Source of the DNA: Gigaspora margarita
Lineage: Eukaryota > Glomeromycota > Glomeromycetes > Diversisporales > Gigasporaceae
DNA length: 64,000 bases
NCBI GenBank assembly: GCA_009809945.1
Contig: WTPW01000703.1
Span: 5,265-69,264, forward strand
Direction: 5' to 3'
Shown here: in pieces, positions 1 to 9,999 of the stretch
Layout: each line of letters begins with the position of its first letter
Position numbering within the stretch: the first letter of the stretch is position 1
Translations under genes and position numbers: made by a program
Notes under the pieces: model-generated
Databases searched by the model: none
Told to the model about the DNA's origin: nothing
What the model saw: only the letters and a program-made list of their open reading frames with translations

Positions 1-2040
1 GGTTAGGGTTATTAATAAATGAGTATATTGGGTTTTATAAGCTTTAAAGGTGAGCAAGAGGGGTCTCAGTTTAATCTGATTTCATTAATCTGCCACAATT
101 ATTAATAATTATCACATGACACACCTATCAAAATGATCCCCGAATCTAATTATTGCATCAATCTCCTCGCTCTAAACACATTTCCTATTTTTTAAAGTTG
201 ATCGGTTTATGGTATATAACTTATATATTTATTAAAAATTTTATGTAATTAAATAGTTAATTATAGTCGAATTATTTAACTCATTTTAACACACCTGTCA
301 AATATGCCTCATAATTTTTGGGGTAGTATAAAGAGTCGCAGTAATGACTAGACTTTCCATATAAATGCCCAAAAATGTAATTTCGAATTTTTATTGAATT
401 AAGCTTAATCCTAGCCATTATTCAAACAATGCCGCTAGGCTTATTATCCGTTCCTGGTTTAGCGCGACTGCGTCGCGCAGCTACTTATTTTATAGATAGC
501 AAATTATATGAATTGGAAGTACCAGATTTTACTGATTAATAGAAGCAACCTTCCCGATTTGGAACTAACATATTACTAATGAAAATCATATCATGCTAAT
601 AAAAAGTAATAGATATTAAACCTTTGGTGTGCCAAGAAATTTGTAAGATGATAATTATTCAAAGCACAAAGATAGCTCAGATATTTATGATATTCACTTT
701 TTTTGACCCGTTCCAACATTTGTCATTAAATGATTCTCAAAGCCTTTCACGCTTTATTGAATTTAAACATCAAGTTGCCAAAAATTCAATTTAATTTGAG
801 CAAAATAACACCAATCTTACTATCATTCTAAGAACTACTCCGATTGAATGCTTTATTGATCTTATTCGCAAATGCCTGTGACCCCTCTCAAAAGTTATTA
901 ATTCATTTTGTTACATGCTAAATACTTTAATACATCTTTAATTTTCTTACATTCGTGAAGATGCCTTTCCTAAAATTTCTTTTATATCCACTATTTTAAA
1001 CTTAAGATTTTTGTTTGTAATAAATGTAGTAAGCAATCATACTCTCAATACTAAAGATTACAAAGCATGAATATAAGCATGCCAAATCTTGAAATTTGAA
1101 ATAAATATGTAATAATCAATTTTATACCCAGTACAGTTAATTCAAGGAACGTGAAAACTTGAAAATGTGTACATTAATTATCTGATTTATTACACAAATC
1201 TGAGTATTAAAGATCAAATTCGCTTTTTTATTTTTTTTTATTATGCGAACTAATATAATGAGAAAGGATTATAATAGTCTTTAAGTAATGCCGGGATATT
1301 ACCATTTAATAACAACTCGGGAGTTATTACAGATTTGAAAATTTACATTGATGTTTTTTACGATTTAAAAAACTAATTCAATGGCTAAAAAATTTGATTT
1401 TACATATCTTTAAGCTGTCATATTATATGCCTCGACCGTATTATGCCTCGTAATATTCATAGTGTCGCGCCAAGGTCATTTGGTATTTTCGGGTACAGCC
1501 CTTTTTTTTGTACAATTGAAGTCTTTCTTTCGATAGTTTTCCAAATTTTGAGTTTGGGTGATCACCGTAAGTTGAAAAAATCGATGGATTTTCTTTCAAT
1601 GAACCTTTTTTTTTTTTTTTTGAGTGACAATATAAATAAAAGAAAGGATATTTGAATTATTATATAAAGGTTTAATTGAGCTGATGTCGTTTTTGTCATT
1701 TGAAAGATTTGACGGATCGTTCCCTGACAATGCTGATCAGTATTAGTCATGTTTAATGTCTTGGAATATTCATTTAATACACAACGACACAAGATATTGT
1801 TACAAAGAATTCTTGAATAATGACCAAATCTTAATGTTCTTACTACTTTCTTTACTAAAGATACACTTGACATTATTTTAGTAACAATAACTTCTTGTCA
1901 GAAATTATAAGGTATAACAGTATATTCACATACTGTTGAATTAATTCAATTTTAAATCATTTACCCCTACATCTTTTAAAAAATTTATATAACTTAAAGT
2001 TCAATATTATTGACTCTTGTTGAATTTTTCAACAAAAAAT
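1..2040. other. AT-rich gene-poor stretch
   Basis: No convincing gene is seen on either strand; the short open frames here have low-complexity composition. The first ten bases read GGTTAGGGTT, but this is not a telomere array because no further TTAGGG follows. A short segment at about 452-492 (TCCTGGTTTAG followed by CGCGCAGCTACTTATT) recurs at about 45973-46010, so at least part is dispersed repeat. Confidence 0.5.
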
Positions 2041-2054
2041 TTGGAATTATTTTA

Positions 2055-2250
2055 AAAAAGTTTAGAAAAGGAAGAATTAGTAAAGAAACTTAATATTTCA
2101 TTAATTTATAAGCAAATTGATATATATCTGAATAAGATCATTGATCTTTTCGAGTCTTATTATTTAAAAGGGATAATTGCTTCATATTTTATTGAGGATG
2201 AAAATGATGTTATTTAAGAATATGATGATTGGCAAAGATTATTAATTTAA
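2055..2250 (+). pseudogene. Possible unrecognised coding remnant
   Basis: One forward frame reads as plausible protein for about 57 codons (starting KSLEKEELVKKLNISLIYKQ and ending FIEDENDVI). It then meets a TAA, continues as EYDDWQRLLI, and meets another TAA. The amino-acid mix (acidic, amphipathic, few stops) is better than its surroundings. I do not recognise the family, and no start codon or splice sites could be set. It lies about 600 bp upstream of the Sel1 pseudogene but in a different context, so it may be a separate transposon fragment. Confidence 0.3.
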
Positions 2251-2848
2251 TCTTTATTTTGAATTATTTCTTTCTATTTAAAGTTTTAAATGCAATAATT
2301 ATTTCCATTGTATTGATTTTTTTTTAAAAAAATATATATATAAAGTTGAATATTGTAATTTGTTAAATAATGGTTTTTCTGTTTAAATTAAGAAATTCAG
2401 TATAATAATTTATTGCGACTTTGTTATTTATGATTATTAACACAATTGAAATATATTATTTTACAATTAATAGCGTCTAGACGCGAATTTTAATAGAAAT
2501 TAAGTGAATGCTCTTAATTGAAAATAATTGTATTATTACTTAAATTGATGCATACCACATCAAATCCAGTACGTTAAACAATGAAGTAAGATTCCTCAAA
2601 AAGACAATTGAAAGCTTTAAGGTTTCATGTTGACGAAGCGTGAAAACAAGTTTCGTCAATTAAAATGCGTGTTGAGAGATTATAAACCCGAATTTTAGTT
2701 GGAGGCTTATATTCACCCTGTTACAATATGCGTATATAGAAATCGAAATTGTACCAAAAATGTTACACAGCGTAATGCATATTTAAACCAATTTGCCTTT
2801 GTGCAAAAAATCCTTTCTTGCGTCAAAATGTCAACTTACGACGACTTA

Positions 2849-3003
2849 TCCGTAAAGCAACCGGAAAATCGATTGTTCATCAAATATTGCTCAAATAGCA
2901 AACGATATAACCCAATCATCCCTAATCCGTAAAGCAACCGGAAAAATCGATTGTTCATCAAATATTGCTCAAATAGCAAACGATATAACCCAATCATCCC
3001 TAG
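2849..3003 (+). repeat. Tandem duplication of a 77-bp unit
   Basis: Two adjacent copies of a 77-78 bp unit (about 2849-2925 and 2926-3003) are nearly identical, differing mainly by one extra A in the GGAAAAATCG stretch of the second copy. The unit encodes the IAQIANDITQSS segment of the Sel1 pseudogene, so it is a recent local duplication inside the decaying gene. The one-base difference also shifts the frame between copies. Confidence 0.9.
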
Positions 3004-3645
3004 AAGATAATAATTTCCATGATTTTCTTAATGAAATCGTTAAAGAAATATGTAGTCTACATAATGAAGAAATGTTAAAGGCAATAATTCCATTTAGTTT
3101 TTGATATATTAGAAAAGAAAAAGCAAAATCCAAATAAAATCATTAAGTTTTGCTTAAATGATCAAAATGGATAGAAAAGGATAAACATAAGGCATTCATT
3201 TATTATCAACAATCTGCAGAAATAAGGGATGCTTATGGAACATTTACTCTTGGTAGGTGTTATTACCTAGGAATTGGAGTTGAAAAGGATGAACATAAGG
3301 CATTCATTTATTTTCAAAAATCTGCAGAAATGGGAGATGCAATCAGAACATTTTTGCTTGGTGTCTGTTATCGAGATGGAACTGGAGTTGAACCAAATGA
3401 ACATAAAACATTCATTTATTTTCAAAAATCTGCAGAGATGGGGTACGCTATCGGAACATTTTCCCTTGGTAAATGTTATACCGAGGAATTGGAGTTGAAA
3501 AGAATAAACATAAGGCATTCATTTATTATCAAAGTCTGCAGAGATGGAAAACACCATCGGAATGAGGGCAGTTGCAGAATGTTATCGCAATGGAATTGGA
3601 ACAACAAGAGATCTGAATGAAGCTAATTACTGGTATCAAAGGTAA
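2868..3645 (+). pseudogene. Sel1-repeat protein remnant (copy 1)
   Basis: The frame at about 2940-3100 reads IAQIANDITQSSLEDNNFHD and then FLNEIVKEICSLHNEE, a helical linker I recognise from the expanded kinase/Sel1 family of Rhizophagus. It is followed by Sel1-like units: KAFIYYQQSAE, YGTFTLGRCYYLGIGVEKDE, KAFIYFQKSAEMGDA, FLLGVCYRDGTGVEPNE, and finally ECYRNGIGTTRDLNEANYWY, about 36 residues per unit. Sel1 repeats are alpha-solenoid scaffolds; in this family they usually follow a TKL kinase domain. Stops (about 3103, 3136 and 3172), frameshifts near 3490-3560 and the 77-bp duplication break the gene. No kinase domain is visible upstream. It shares sequence with 48128-48665, including the 3' flank. 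Confidence 0.85.
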
Positions 3646-3646
3646 A

Positions 3647-3868
3647 TTTTAAGCTTAAAATTGTATTCTGATGTGCAACAATCAAAACATAACATCAGAT
3701 GTGATAAATATCAAGAAATATATTAGTTTAGATCCGAGTTAGAGCAGTTTGAGCAGAATGACAGCTCTTTTTTGTAAGAAAAATTTTTATATTAGGGCAC
3801 AAATTCTGATTCCGCATCAAAATTTCTATTATAAACGATTTATATTTTAAGAAAAAATATTGTTACAT
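3647..3868 (+). repeat. 3' flank shared with second Sel1 pseudogene
   Basis: After the Sel1 stop, the sequence (AATCAAAACATAA, AATATCAAGAAATATA, GAGTTAGAGCAG, TAAGAAAAA) matches the flank after the second Sel1 remnant at about 48667-48890 in the same order. The duplicated unit therefore includes non-coding downstream DNA, which points to segmental duplication, or a long shared 3' end, rather than conserved coding alone. Confidence 0.75.
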
Positions 3869-4010
3869 CCAGTGTTCGAAATTAGTGTTCTCAGAGTTCT
3901 CATGAGAACATGATTATAATTTTGTGAACAGTAAAAATTTTATACTGTTCACTATTAAAAATTTTTTGAGAACAGTAAAAAAAAATAGTGTTCTCATAAG
4001 TGGTAGATAG
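3869..4010 (+). mobile_element. Partial copy of the CAGTGTT / TTCTCATGAGAA element family
   Basis: It begins CAGTGTTCGAAATTAGTG and carries the palindrome GTTCTCATGAGAAC plus several GTTCTC/GAGAAC half-sites. The same terminus and palindrome occur at 12770-14412 and at 41371-42236, where two ends face each other. This copy seems short or one-ended. Confidence 0.6.
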
Positions 4011-4274
4011 ATGAAATACGATCTCCAGAATTAGAAGTTCTCGAGTTATATAAGGACTATAATAATGATCATAAGAAGATCAAAATGTATATATTATCTA
4101 ATAATAGCTTATTATACATAGTATAATATAAATTTTTAATTATACACATACCAGGAACATAGTACGAAGTATGTAGAGTATGGATTATATTCGAGTTTTG
4201 CATTCGTACACAAAATTTGGAATCTGACTGGACACTAATAATTTACGAATGTCAGCCAATCTAGTCAAATCTGC

Positions 4275-4440
4275 TTAGGGCTGTTAATCGGTCCGTCCGG
4301 TCCGTCCTGGTTAAAAGACTGCCAGTCTTTTACAGCTGTTTTCATAATTCCTGGGACACCTGATAAAAATTAACTGAATGATTTTTCGGCCGATCCGGTT
4401 AAGTTATTATTTCGGCATAATAAATTCAATAAAAATTGAT
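4275..4440 (+). repeat. Dispersed repeat, inverted copy at 12295-12460
   Basis: The core TTTACAGCTGTTTTCATAAT, followed by ACACCTGATAAAAATTA and a GGTTAAGT...TTTCGGCATAA end, is found as its reverse complement at 12295-12460. It contains a GGTCCGTCC doublet. No coding content is seen. Confidence 0.75.
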
Positions 4441-4770
4441 ACGCTAACGATAATACGTATATGTATTTTAAAATTAGGTGACTAATTAAGGGTATTCAAT
4501 TTTGCCAGATCCTTTTTACCAAAGATGGTTATGCTATGTAACGTTTTTGCTGTATAAGCTCATGTGGTGTAAGTAATATTTACTATACACGATTGGTAGT
4601 TCTAGAAATTTGTGCTATATTCGTGCATTTGATCATTGAAATAATTTCCTCGTAATATATAAAAAAGGAAATTTGCTTTTTGCATTTCGAAAATCATTGC
4701 ACGCATGTGACATATTTATTATTGGAATCACCTAACCACCATGGCCAGATATTGAACTTTATTAATCAAA

Positions 4771-5160
4771 TTTTATTGATGATATGCAGCAGTAGTGTAC
4801 ATCGGTGCGATTGATGCACGAGCTGAGACCGGCTATGCTCCCAGAAATAGCAACCACAATTTGCGCCGGGTATAACCGTCATTAGCATCATTTGTAATAT
4901 GTATCATCTCCTACACTGCACGAAGCAGGCCGACTGGGAAATGCAAGTGAGGAAATGATAGAATCACGTGTCTTCCTTTTATTGATGATATGCAGCAGTA
5001 GCGTACATCGGTGTGATTGATGCACATGCTGAGACCAGCTATGCTCCCGAAATAGCAACCACAATTTGCGCTGGGTATAACTGTCATCAGCGTCATTTGT
5101 AATATGTATCATCAGCCGGTGGNCTCCCACACTGCACAAAGCAGGCCGACTGGACATGAA
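4771..5160 (+). repeat. 206-bp tandem duplication inside the left arm
   Basis: Two direct copies begin with TTTTATTGATGATATGCAGC at 4771 and 4977. They share GCAGTAG, CATCGGTG, AATAGCAACCACAATTTGCG and CACTGC...GCAGGCCGACTGG. The second copy carries an N at 5123. The segment is more GC-rich than its surroundings and is missing from the right arm, so it was inserted or retained on one side only. Confidence 0.85.
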
Positions 5161-5450
5161 GTTTAAAGAACGAAATGGCAGAATTCCCCTGGGTGGGCTA
5201 GGTGCGAATTCGCTATCACAGTTGTGAGTTATCTGATCGTGTACGGGCCTCATCCTGATATATAATAAAGTTATCATTGGTAAACGTTTAATAATTCCAA
5301 TTAAGGCAGTTAATTAAATGACTCTTATCTTGCATGTGTTATCGCATGCTATCCAGGTTTTTTCTTTCATACTAACAACTGCTGAACTGGTTGCTGAGAC
5401 TTGTCACCGCTTAGCCCGATTTTTGATCTGTTGACTTACGTCAACTTGAA

Positions 5451-5590
5451 TTCTATACTAGTATACTAGTATACTAGTATACGTATACATATACTTACTT
5501 ATACGTATACTTATACTTATACGTATACTTATACATATACTTATACTTATACGTATACTTATACTTATACGTATACTTATACAAGTAAGA
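5451..5590. repeat. TATACT/ACGTAT microsatellite
   Basis: Repeats of CTAGTATA are followed by alternating ACGTATACTTATACTT units. A degenerate counterpart with ATAAGTATAC units sits at 24012-24140 in the right arm, so the array predates the inverted duplication. Confidence 0.9.
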
Positions 5591-6249
5591 AGAGAAAAAA
5601 AAATTCTTTATAAATTTTATAAAATAGGATCGGTACTTATTAAACTAAGTCTTTTTATTAGTTTTGTGAATATTCCGACCTATATAATTTATAACTTTAA
5701 TGTTATTTTTTCATTTTTGTTTTTATTTCTTCAGATTTTTTACTGGCTTGATGAATTGGTAATCTCTGATCTTCAAAGAAATAACGAAAAGCTTTAAACG
5801 AAGGATTCTTTCGTTGGCTAAGTTTGTTCATTGTAAACCTCATTTTGTTGTTTGATCATCATAAGATTGCTAAAAATTCTACTGTTTATAGACTGGGCTA
5901 GCCGATAATGCTTATGCCGATTTAGAATTTTGGAACCAGTTTGAATTCTCATATCGATTATACAAGTATATCAGATTTATATGTAATCATGTTTATTGTA
6001 TAATGTTTGCGATCTAATAAGAAAATGATTTACATTAATTTTTAAGTTACATGTTACCAGGAATTTCCAAGTTTGATTCCATATGAATATCTTTACTTAC
6101 CACCAAGTGATCCTGTTTTACGCCTGATTTACTTTTATCCTATAAATTATCGAATTCTTACTAGCCGCCATATTAATTCCTGTTTCGCACCTGTTTATTT
6201 TGTATCCATTACAAGAATCCGATCAACTCACTGACATTTACTGAATTTT

Positions 6250-6495
6250 ACAGGAGGGGTCCCCAAAATTTCGTGTTGGATGCGTCAGATCTAGATCAGC
6301 GTTTAGCACAAGTTGTTAGCAGGTTCTGTAGCAAAATTATCAGCTGGGCATTTTTTTCTTAATGAACAGATATGATTTATTAGTAAGATTTTTTATGATC
6401 TTGGGGCAAAATCGATCAATTCTGATCCAACTGACCATGATTCTGATGCACTCCAAAGTATTCCGACTCAGACTTTTGGATCGCCCCTGTATGAG
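6250..6495. mobile_element. MITE-like element, copy 1 of 3
   Basis: It starts ACAGGAGGGGTCCCCAAAAT and ends in TTTTGGATCGCCCCTGTA, imperfect inverted termini. The interior contains CAAAATTATCAGCTGGGCAT and ATCTTGGGGCAAAAT. Further copies are at about 23100-23335 (right arm) and 40796-41040, the latter outside the inverted repeat, so this is an independent non-autonomous element nested in the arm. Confidence 0.75.
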
Positions 6496-6496
6496 C

Positions 6497-6690
6497 ACTT
6501 TTCACTGATGATTATTCACTAACAAGTTTATTTCGCTGAGTCTATTTCACCGAAGTTCATTTCACAAACAAAGTAATTTCAGTTATTATCACTAGGATTA
6601 GGTTAGAATTATTGTTAGTGAAACGAGCTTCAGTGAAATATGCTGTCTTTAAAATGAACTTGTCAGTAAAATAATGAAGTAATACGGATC
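6497..6690. mobile_element. Foldback element made of TTCACTGA/TCAGTGAA motifs
   Basis: The left half carries TTTCACTGATGATTATTCAC and TTTATTTCGCTGAGTC. The right half carries the inverted series (GAAACGAGCTTCAGTGAAAT and AATGAACTTGTCAGTAAAAT). The counterpart in the right arm is 22895-23090. A diverged relative with the same architecture lies at 45215-45543. Confidence 0.65.
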
Positions 6691-6894
6691 ATATCCTATC
6701 TTAATATTCAAAATGATGCCCAAACCTTGCATATATATGCATAAACACTTGATATTTGCATCAGCTAACTTTATAAGGATTATGATTTCTGTTAAGTTTA
6801 CTTTGCAAATGTTAGATTAACTGAGATATACGTTAATAACATGCGTTAGAGAGTTGCATGCTATGTATTACCAAAATAGTAAGATTCGTAACTA

Positions 6895-7490
6895 AATTTT
6901 TACTGCAGAGTGATGATAATCACGTGATCGAAAAGGGAAGCAGTCACACAAGCTACACCACCTGGACCACTGTCGATCATGCAGGTACGCCCCCAAAAAG
7001 AGCGGTAATTGTAGGTTAAAGATCATATGTGAAATGCAGTGGCATATATCAATCAAAATGGGCGGGAAGAAACTAGTGTTTATAGCCAAAAACCTAAATA
7101 CAAGTTATGGCAGCTTCAGACCTGCAACAAGCATAGATTTCTCGAGCCACCCACCCACCCTAACGCACATGCATATTACGACCACATAATTCTACTATCT
7201 CTTCTCCCGCACATGTTTATTTTGATCCAGATTTTTTGCTCACAGCTGGCCTGCTTCAGCAGGCAGGAAACCACTGGCTAGCGACCCCACGGCGACTCCT
7301 AGTACAATAAGTATTGCAATTTTTGGGAGGTCTTTGCTGTTCAGGCCACTATCGGCCAAAAACTCATTGCATAACCAGCATGTACTGAACATCATTCAAT
7401 AAATTAATAAAATATATCTTCAGCCTAAAAATAACCCGCTAGCATAGCCCAAAAAAAAAATGTCACACAATACTAGTTGTGTAATGCAAG
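6895..7490. repeat. Left-arm-only insertion with dispersed family D
   Basis: The flanking arm sequence resumes exactly across this interval when compared with the right arm at about 22685-22690, so it is an insertion of about 600 bp on the left or a deletion on the right. Its core GCAGGCAGGAAACCACTGGC recurs in diverged form at 55055-55075 and 55235-55265, and inverted at 27995-28025. Composition is richer in GC than the arm. No coding frame is convincing. Confidence 0.7.
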
Positions 7491-8120
7491 ACTTTTCGAG
7501 TATCTCATGGTAGAAACCATAATAATTACAATGCAAATTAACACAAGCTTACAGTAGTTTATATAATACAGGTTAATGCAAACTCAATCATAACTATGCA
7601 TGATGTGTCGAATAGGTTTACAGCAGAATTTTTTATAGTTATTCGCAATGATTCCAATACAAGCTAACTCTTAACTTGCGATATAATTCTAATGCAACTA
7701 ACTCAGTCAGCCACATAGAAAATAAAAAACAGTACCAATGCAAACTATCTCTAACTGATACCATGGCAGCTAAAATAGTATGTTTTTTAACAGAATTTTT
7801 TTGGTAACTCATGACAGAAATAATAATAATTTTAATATGATAATTTCATTGCAAATTAATTCAACCTTAATTATGTATTGTAGTCACCAAAATAGCAGGT
7901 AGGCTTTGCAACAGAATTCTTTACAAAGGAACTAATGACTTCAATGTAAACTAATTCAAACATAACCTCATAGAAATCAAGGTAATTCTAATACAAACTA
8001 ACTTAACTACATTGTGGTCACAAGAATAGCAGGTAAGGGTTACAGAATTTTCTTACGTAACTCAGTAGAAATCATGAAAATTTTAATGCAAGCTTACCCT
8101 AACTCTTGATAAAAATCATG
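7490..8120. repeat. Degenerate ~120-bp tandem family A (arm copy)
   Basis: Five or so diverged units follow the pattern 'AACTCAT.GTAGAAAT-CATAATAATT-TAATGCAAACTAA-TCA-CC-AAC-...-GTCACCAAAATAGCAGGTAA-GGTT-ACAGAATTTTTT'. The same family forms the mirrored block 22050-22685 and separate blocks at 55590-56810, 33100-33280, 33555-33640 and 34303-34895, with a fragment at 29810-29905. It has no coding content. Confidence 0.8.
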
Positions 8121-8584
8121 ACAATAAAAAATTCCAGTATTAGAGGCATGGACAAAAAACTAAAATATAGTGTTTAAATCCGCTGAGTAAAGTGAGACCA
8201 AAACATAAAAATGTAAGGTTTGCTTAAGATGGCCGAGTAAAGCGAGGCCAAAATTCTAGCTTAATGCCACTGAGCGAAGCAAGGCCAAAATATAAAAATG
8301 TAAGATTAGCTTAAAACAAGTCCATTATACATATGTTATGCACTAAGAATAGTCGATTTGGGTATAATTGCTAATCTGATTTTTAAACATCAGCTTAGTC
8401 AATTTATTAAATTTAAGTCAACTATAAACAATCTTGACTGTGCCATATCTAGTATGCCATCTACAAATCTAATTATATTGTTGGTTAATATTTGGTAGTG
8501 CAGCTGCTGCATGATCATGTGCTAGTTATAAATATAAAATTATGCATATCAATATCTCTTTGTTGAATTCAAAAAATAATACTT

Positions 8585-9738
8585 TTAGAGCACATTCACT
8601 AGAAAATTATTGAAAAAATTTAGAAAGCCTATCAACTCGACAAATTGCAAAACACTTAGGTGTTAGCAGGTCTTCTATAAGTCAGGTTCTAGTACATTTT
8701 TAAAAATATGGTTGTATTCAAAAACTTCCATCACTTTCAGAAAAACGCGTTCTCTAAACAAGAATGATATAAATTATCTTGAAGTTTTAATGAAAGAAAA
8801 ACCTGACTGGTACTTGTATGAATTACAGTCTGAGATGGTACTTTGGTTGAGACATAACATTAGTCTTACAGCCATTTGGAGAGCTATACACTAACATGGA
8901 TATATGCACAAAAAGGTAATATTTTGTATATTTATACATATTTTTATTTTATAAATTTTTAATAATTTTAATTTTATAGATTTTAAAACTCGCAAAAGAA
9001 AGAAATGAAGTTGATAGAAACAATTTTATTTTACAAATGTCTTAGTATATACCAAGTCAGTTAGTTTTTTTGGATGAAACAGCTTATGACAGAAGAACAC
9101 TATCATAATGCTATGGCTAGAATTTTTTAGGATAATGTGCTCATAAATATACATTTTTTGTTCAAGGAAGATGATTCACCATAGAAAGTATATGGTGTAT
9201 TAATGGTTTTATAGCATACTGTATTCAAGAAGGTTCTATGAATTCTATTGATTATGAAAATTTTATTGAGCATGTTTTAGTAAGAATCTTTATTATATAT
9301 GTATAACTATGTTAATATTGACATCTTTAGTATCATTGAATATATTTTAATAAATTATAGTTTGTCTAAAATGAATCTGTTTCCTGAGCAATATAGCGTA
9401 TTAGTTTTAGATAATGCATCTATACATAAAAGTCATTATCTATGAGATATTTGTGAAGAAAAAGGAGTTAATTTGGAATTTTTACTAGCATACTCACCAG
9501 ATTTTAATCCTGTAAGCACAATATAATAGTTTAAATACAATATATATGATATAATATTTAATTTAATACGATAAATCACATAGATTGAGCAAGCTTTTTT
9601 TTATATAAAAAATTACTTGTGGCAAAATAGAACTTGAGCAGAATTAATGAAAGATCCTTTTAATGTTTTAGATCTTATTTGTATGACATTTGGTAAAAAA
9701 TTAGCATGTTATCAACATGCAGGATATATACAATAGTA
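8585..9738 (+). pseudogene. Tc1-type (DD34E) transposase remnant with three introns
   Basis: This encodes a cut-and-paste DNA transposase of the Tc1 class (DDE_3 superfamily). An N-terminal helix-turn-helix reads LSTRQIAKHLGVSRSSISQV (from 8629). The catalytic triad is visible: D in VFLDETAYDRR (codon 9073), D in VLVLDNASIHKS (codon 9410) and E in IEQAFFYIKN (codon 9587). The D-E spacing is 34 residues, the Tc1 hallmark, and the motif AYSPDFNP precedes the third intron. Introns fit at 8916-8979, 9280-9360 and 9522-9583 (64, 81 and 62 bp, all GTAA..AG or GTAAG..AG). In-frame stops at several positions and frameshifts near 8750 and 9130 inactivate it. The C-terminus reads GKKLACYQHAGYIQ and then stops. 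It lies directly inside the left arm of the large inverted repeat, reading inward. Confidence 0.92.
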
Positions 9739-9739
9739 A

Positions 9740-9999
9740 ATATAGCTTTGGGAATTTTATTTTAATATGTACAGATTACATGTAATTTTTTTTCATAAAA
9801 TAATAGCCATTTATATCCTTAATAAGATCTGAATGATTAATCTTGCATATGTAAACTAAATTTATTTACAAATAATAAAGCTGCTATGTTCTAATTATTT
9901 CAAGTGTAAAAAAATTTATAAATAAAAAATCAATGTATATAACTTTAAATATAGCATAAAATTAAATTCTTCATAACTACTAATGACAAATATAATAAT
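9740..9999. other. AT-rich spacer
   Basis: No gene or clear repeat structure is seen between the transposase remnant and the next minus-strand pseudogene. Confidence 0.4.

Larger units (their letters stand above)
4486..8528 (+). repeat. Left arm of giant inverted repeat
   Basis: Collinear reverse-complement matches join this arm to 21655-24354. Anchor pairs (left/right) are 4494-4660/24195-24354, 5451-5590/24012-24140, 5600-5880/23730-24000, 5890-5990/23630-23690, 6250-6495/23100-23335, 6700-6890/22690-22880, 7490-8120/22050-22685 and 8340-8528/21655-21850. The left arm is longer because it holds two segments absent from the right: about 4670-5450 and about 6895-7490. Divergence is moderate, with many point differences. 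No gene is seen in the arm. The inner end lies about 55 bp from a Tc1-type transposase remnant. Confidence 0.9.

Noticed and set aside
1..10. GGTTAGGGTT at the window edge as a chromosome end
   Set aside because: Only one telomere-type unit, followed directly by unrelated sequence. Similar units in this window occur inside MITEs.
4888..5277. 129-codon minus-strand frame in the left arm
   Set aside because: It spans the 206-bp tandem duplication and an N, so its internal repetition comes from the DNA repeat. No domain is recognisable.
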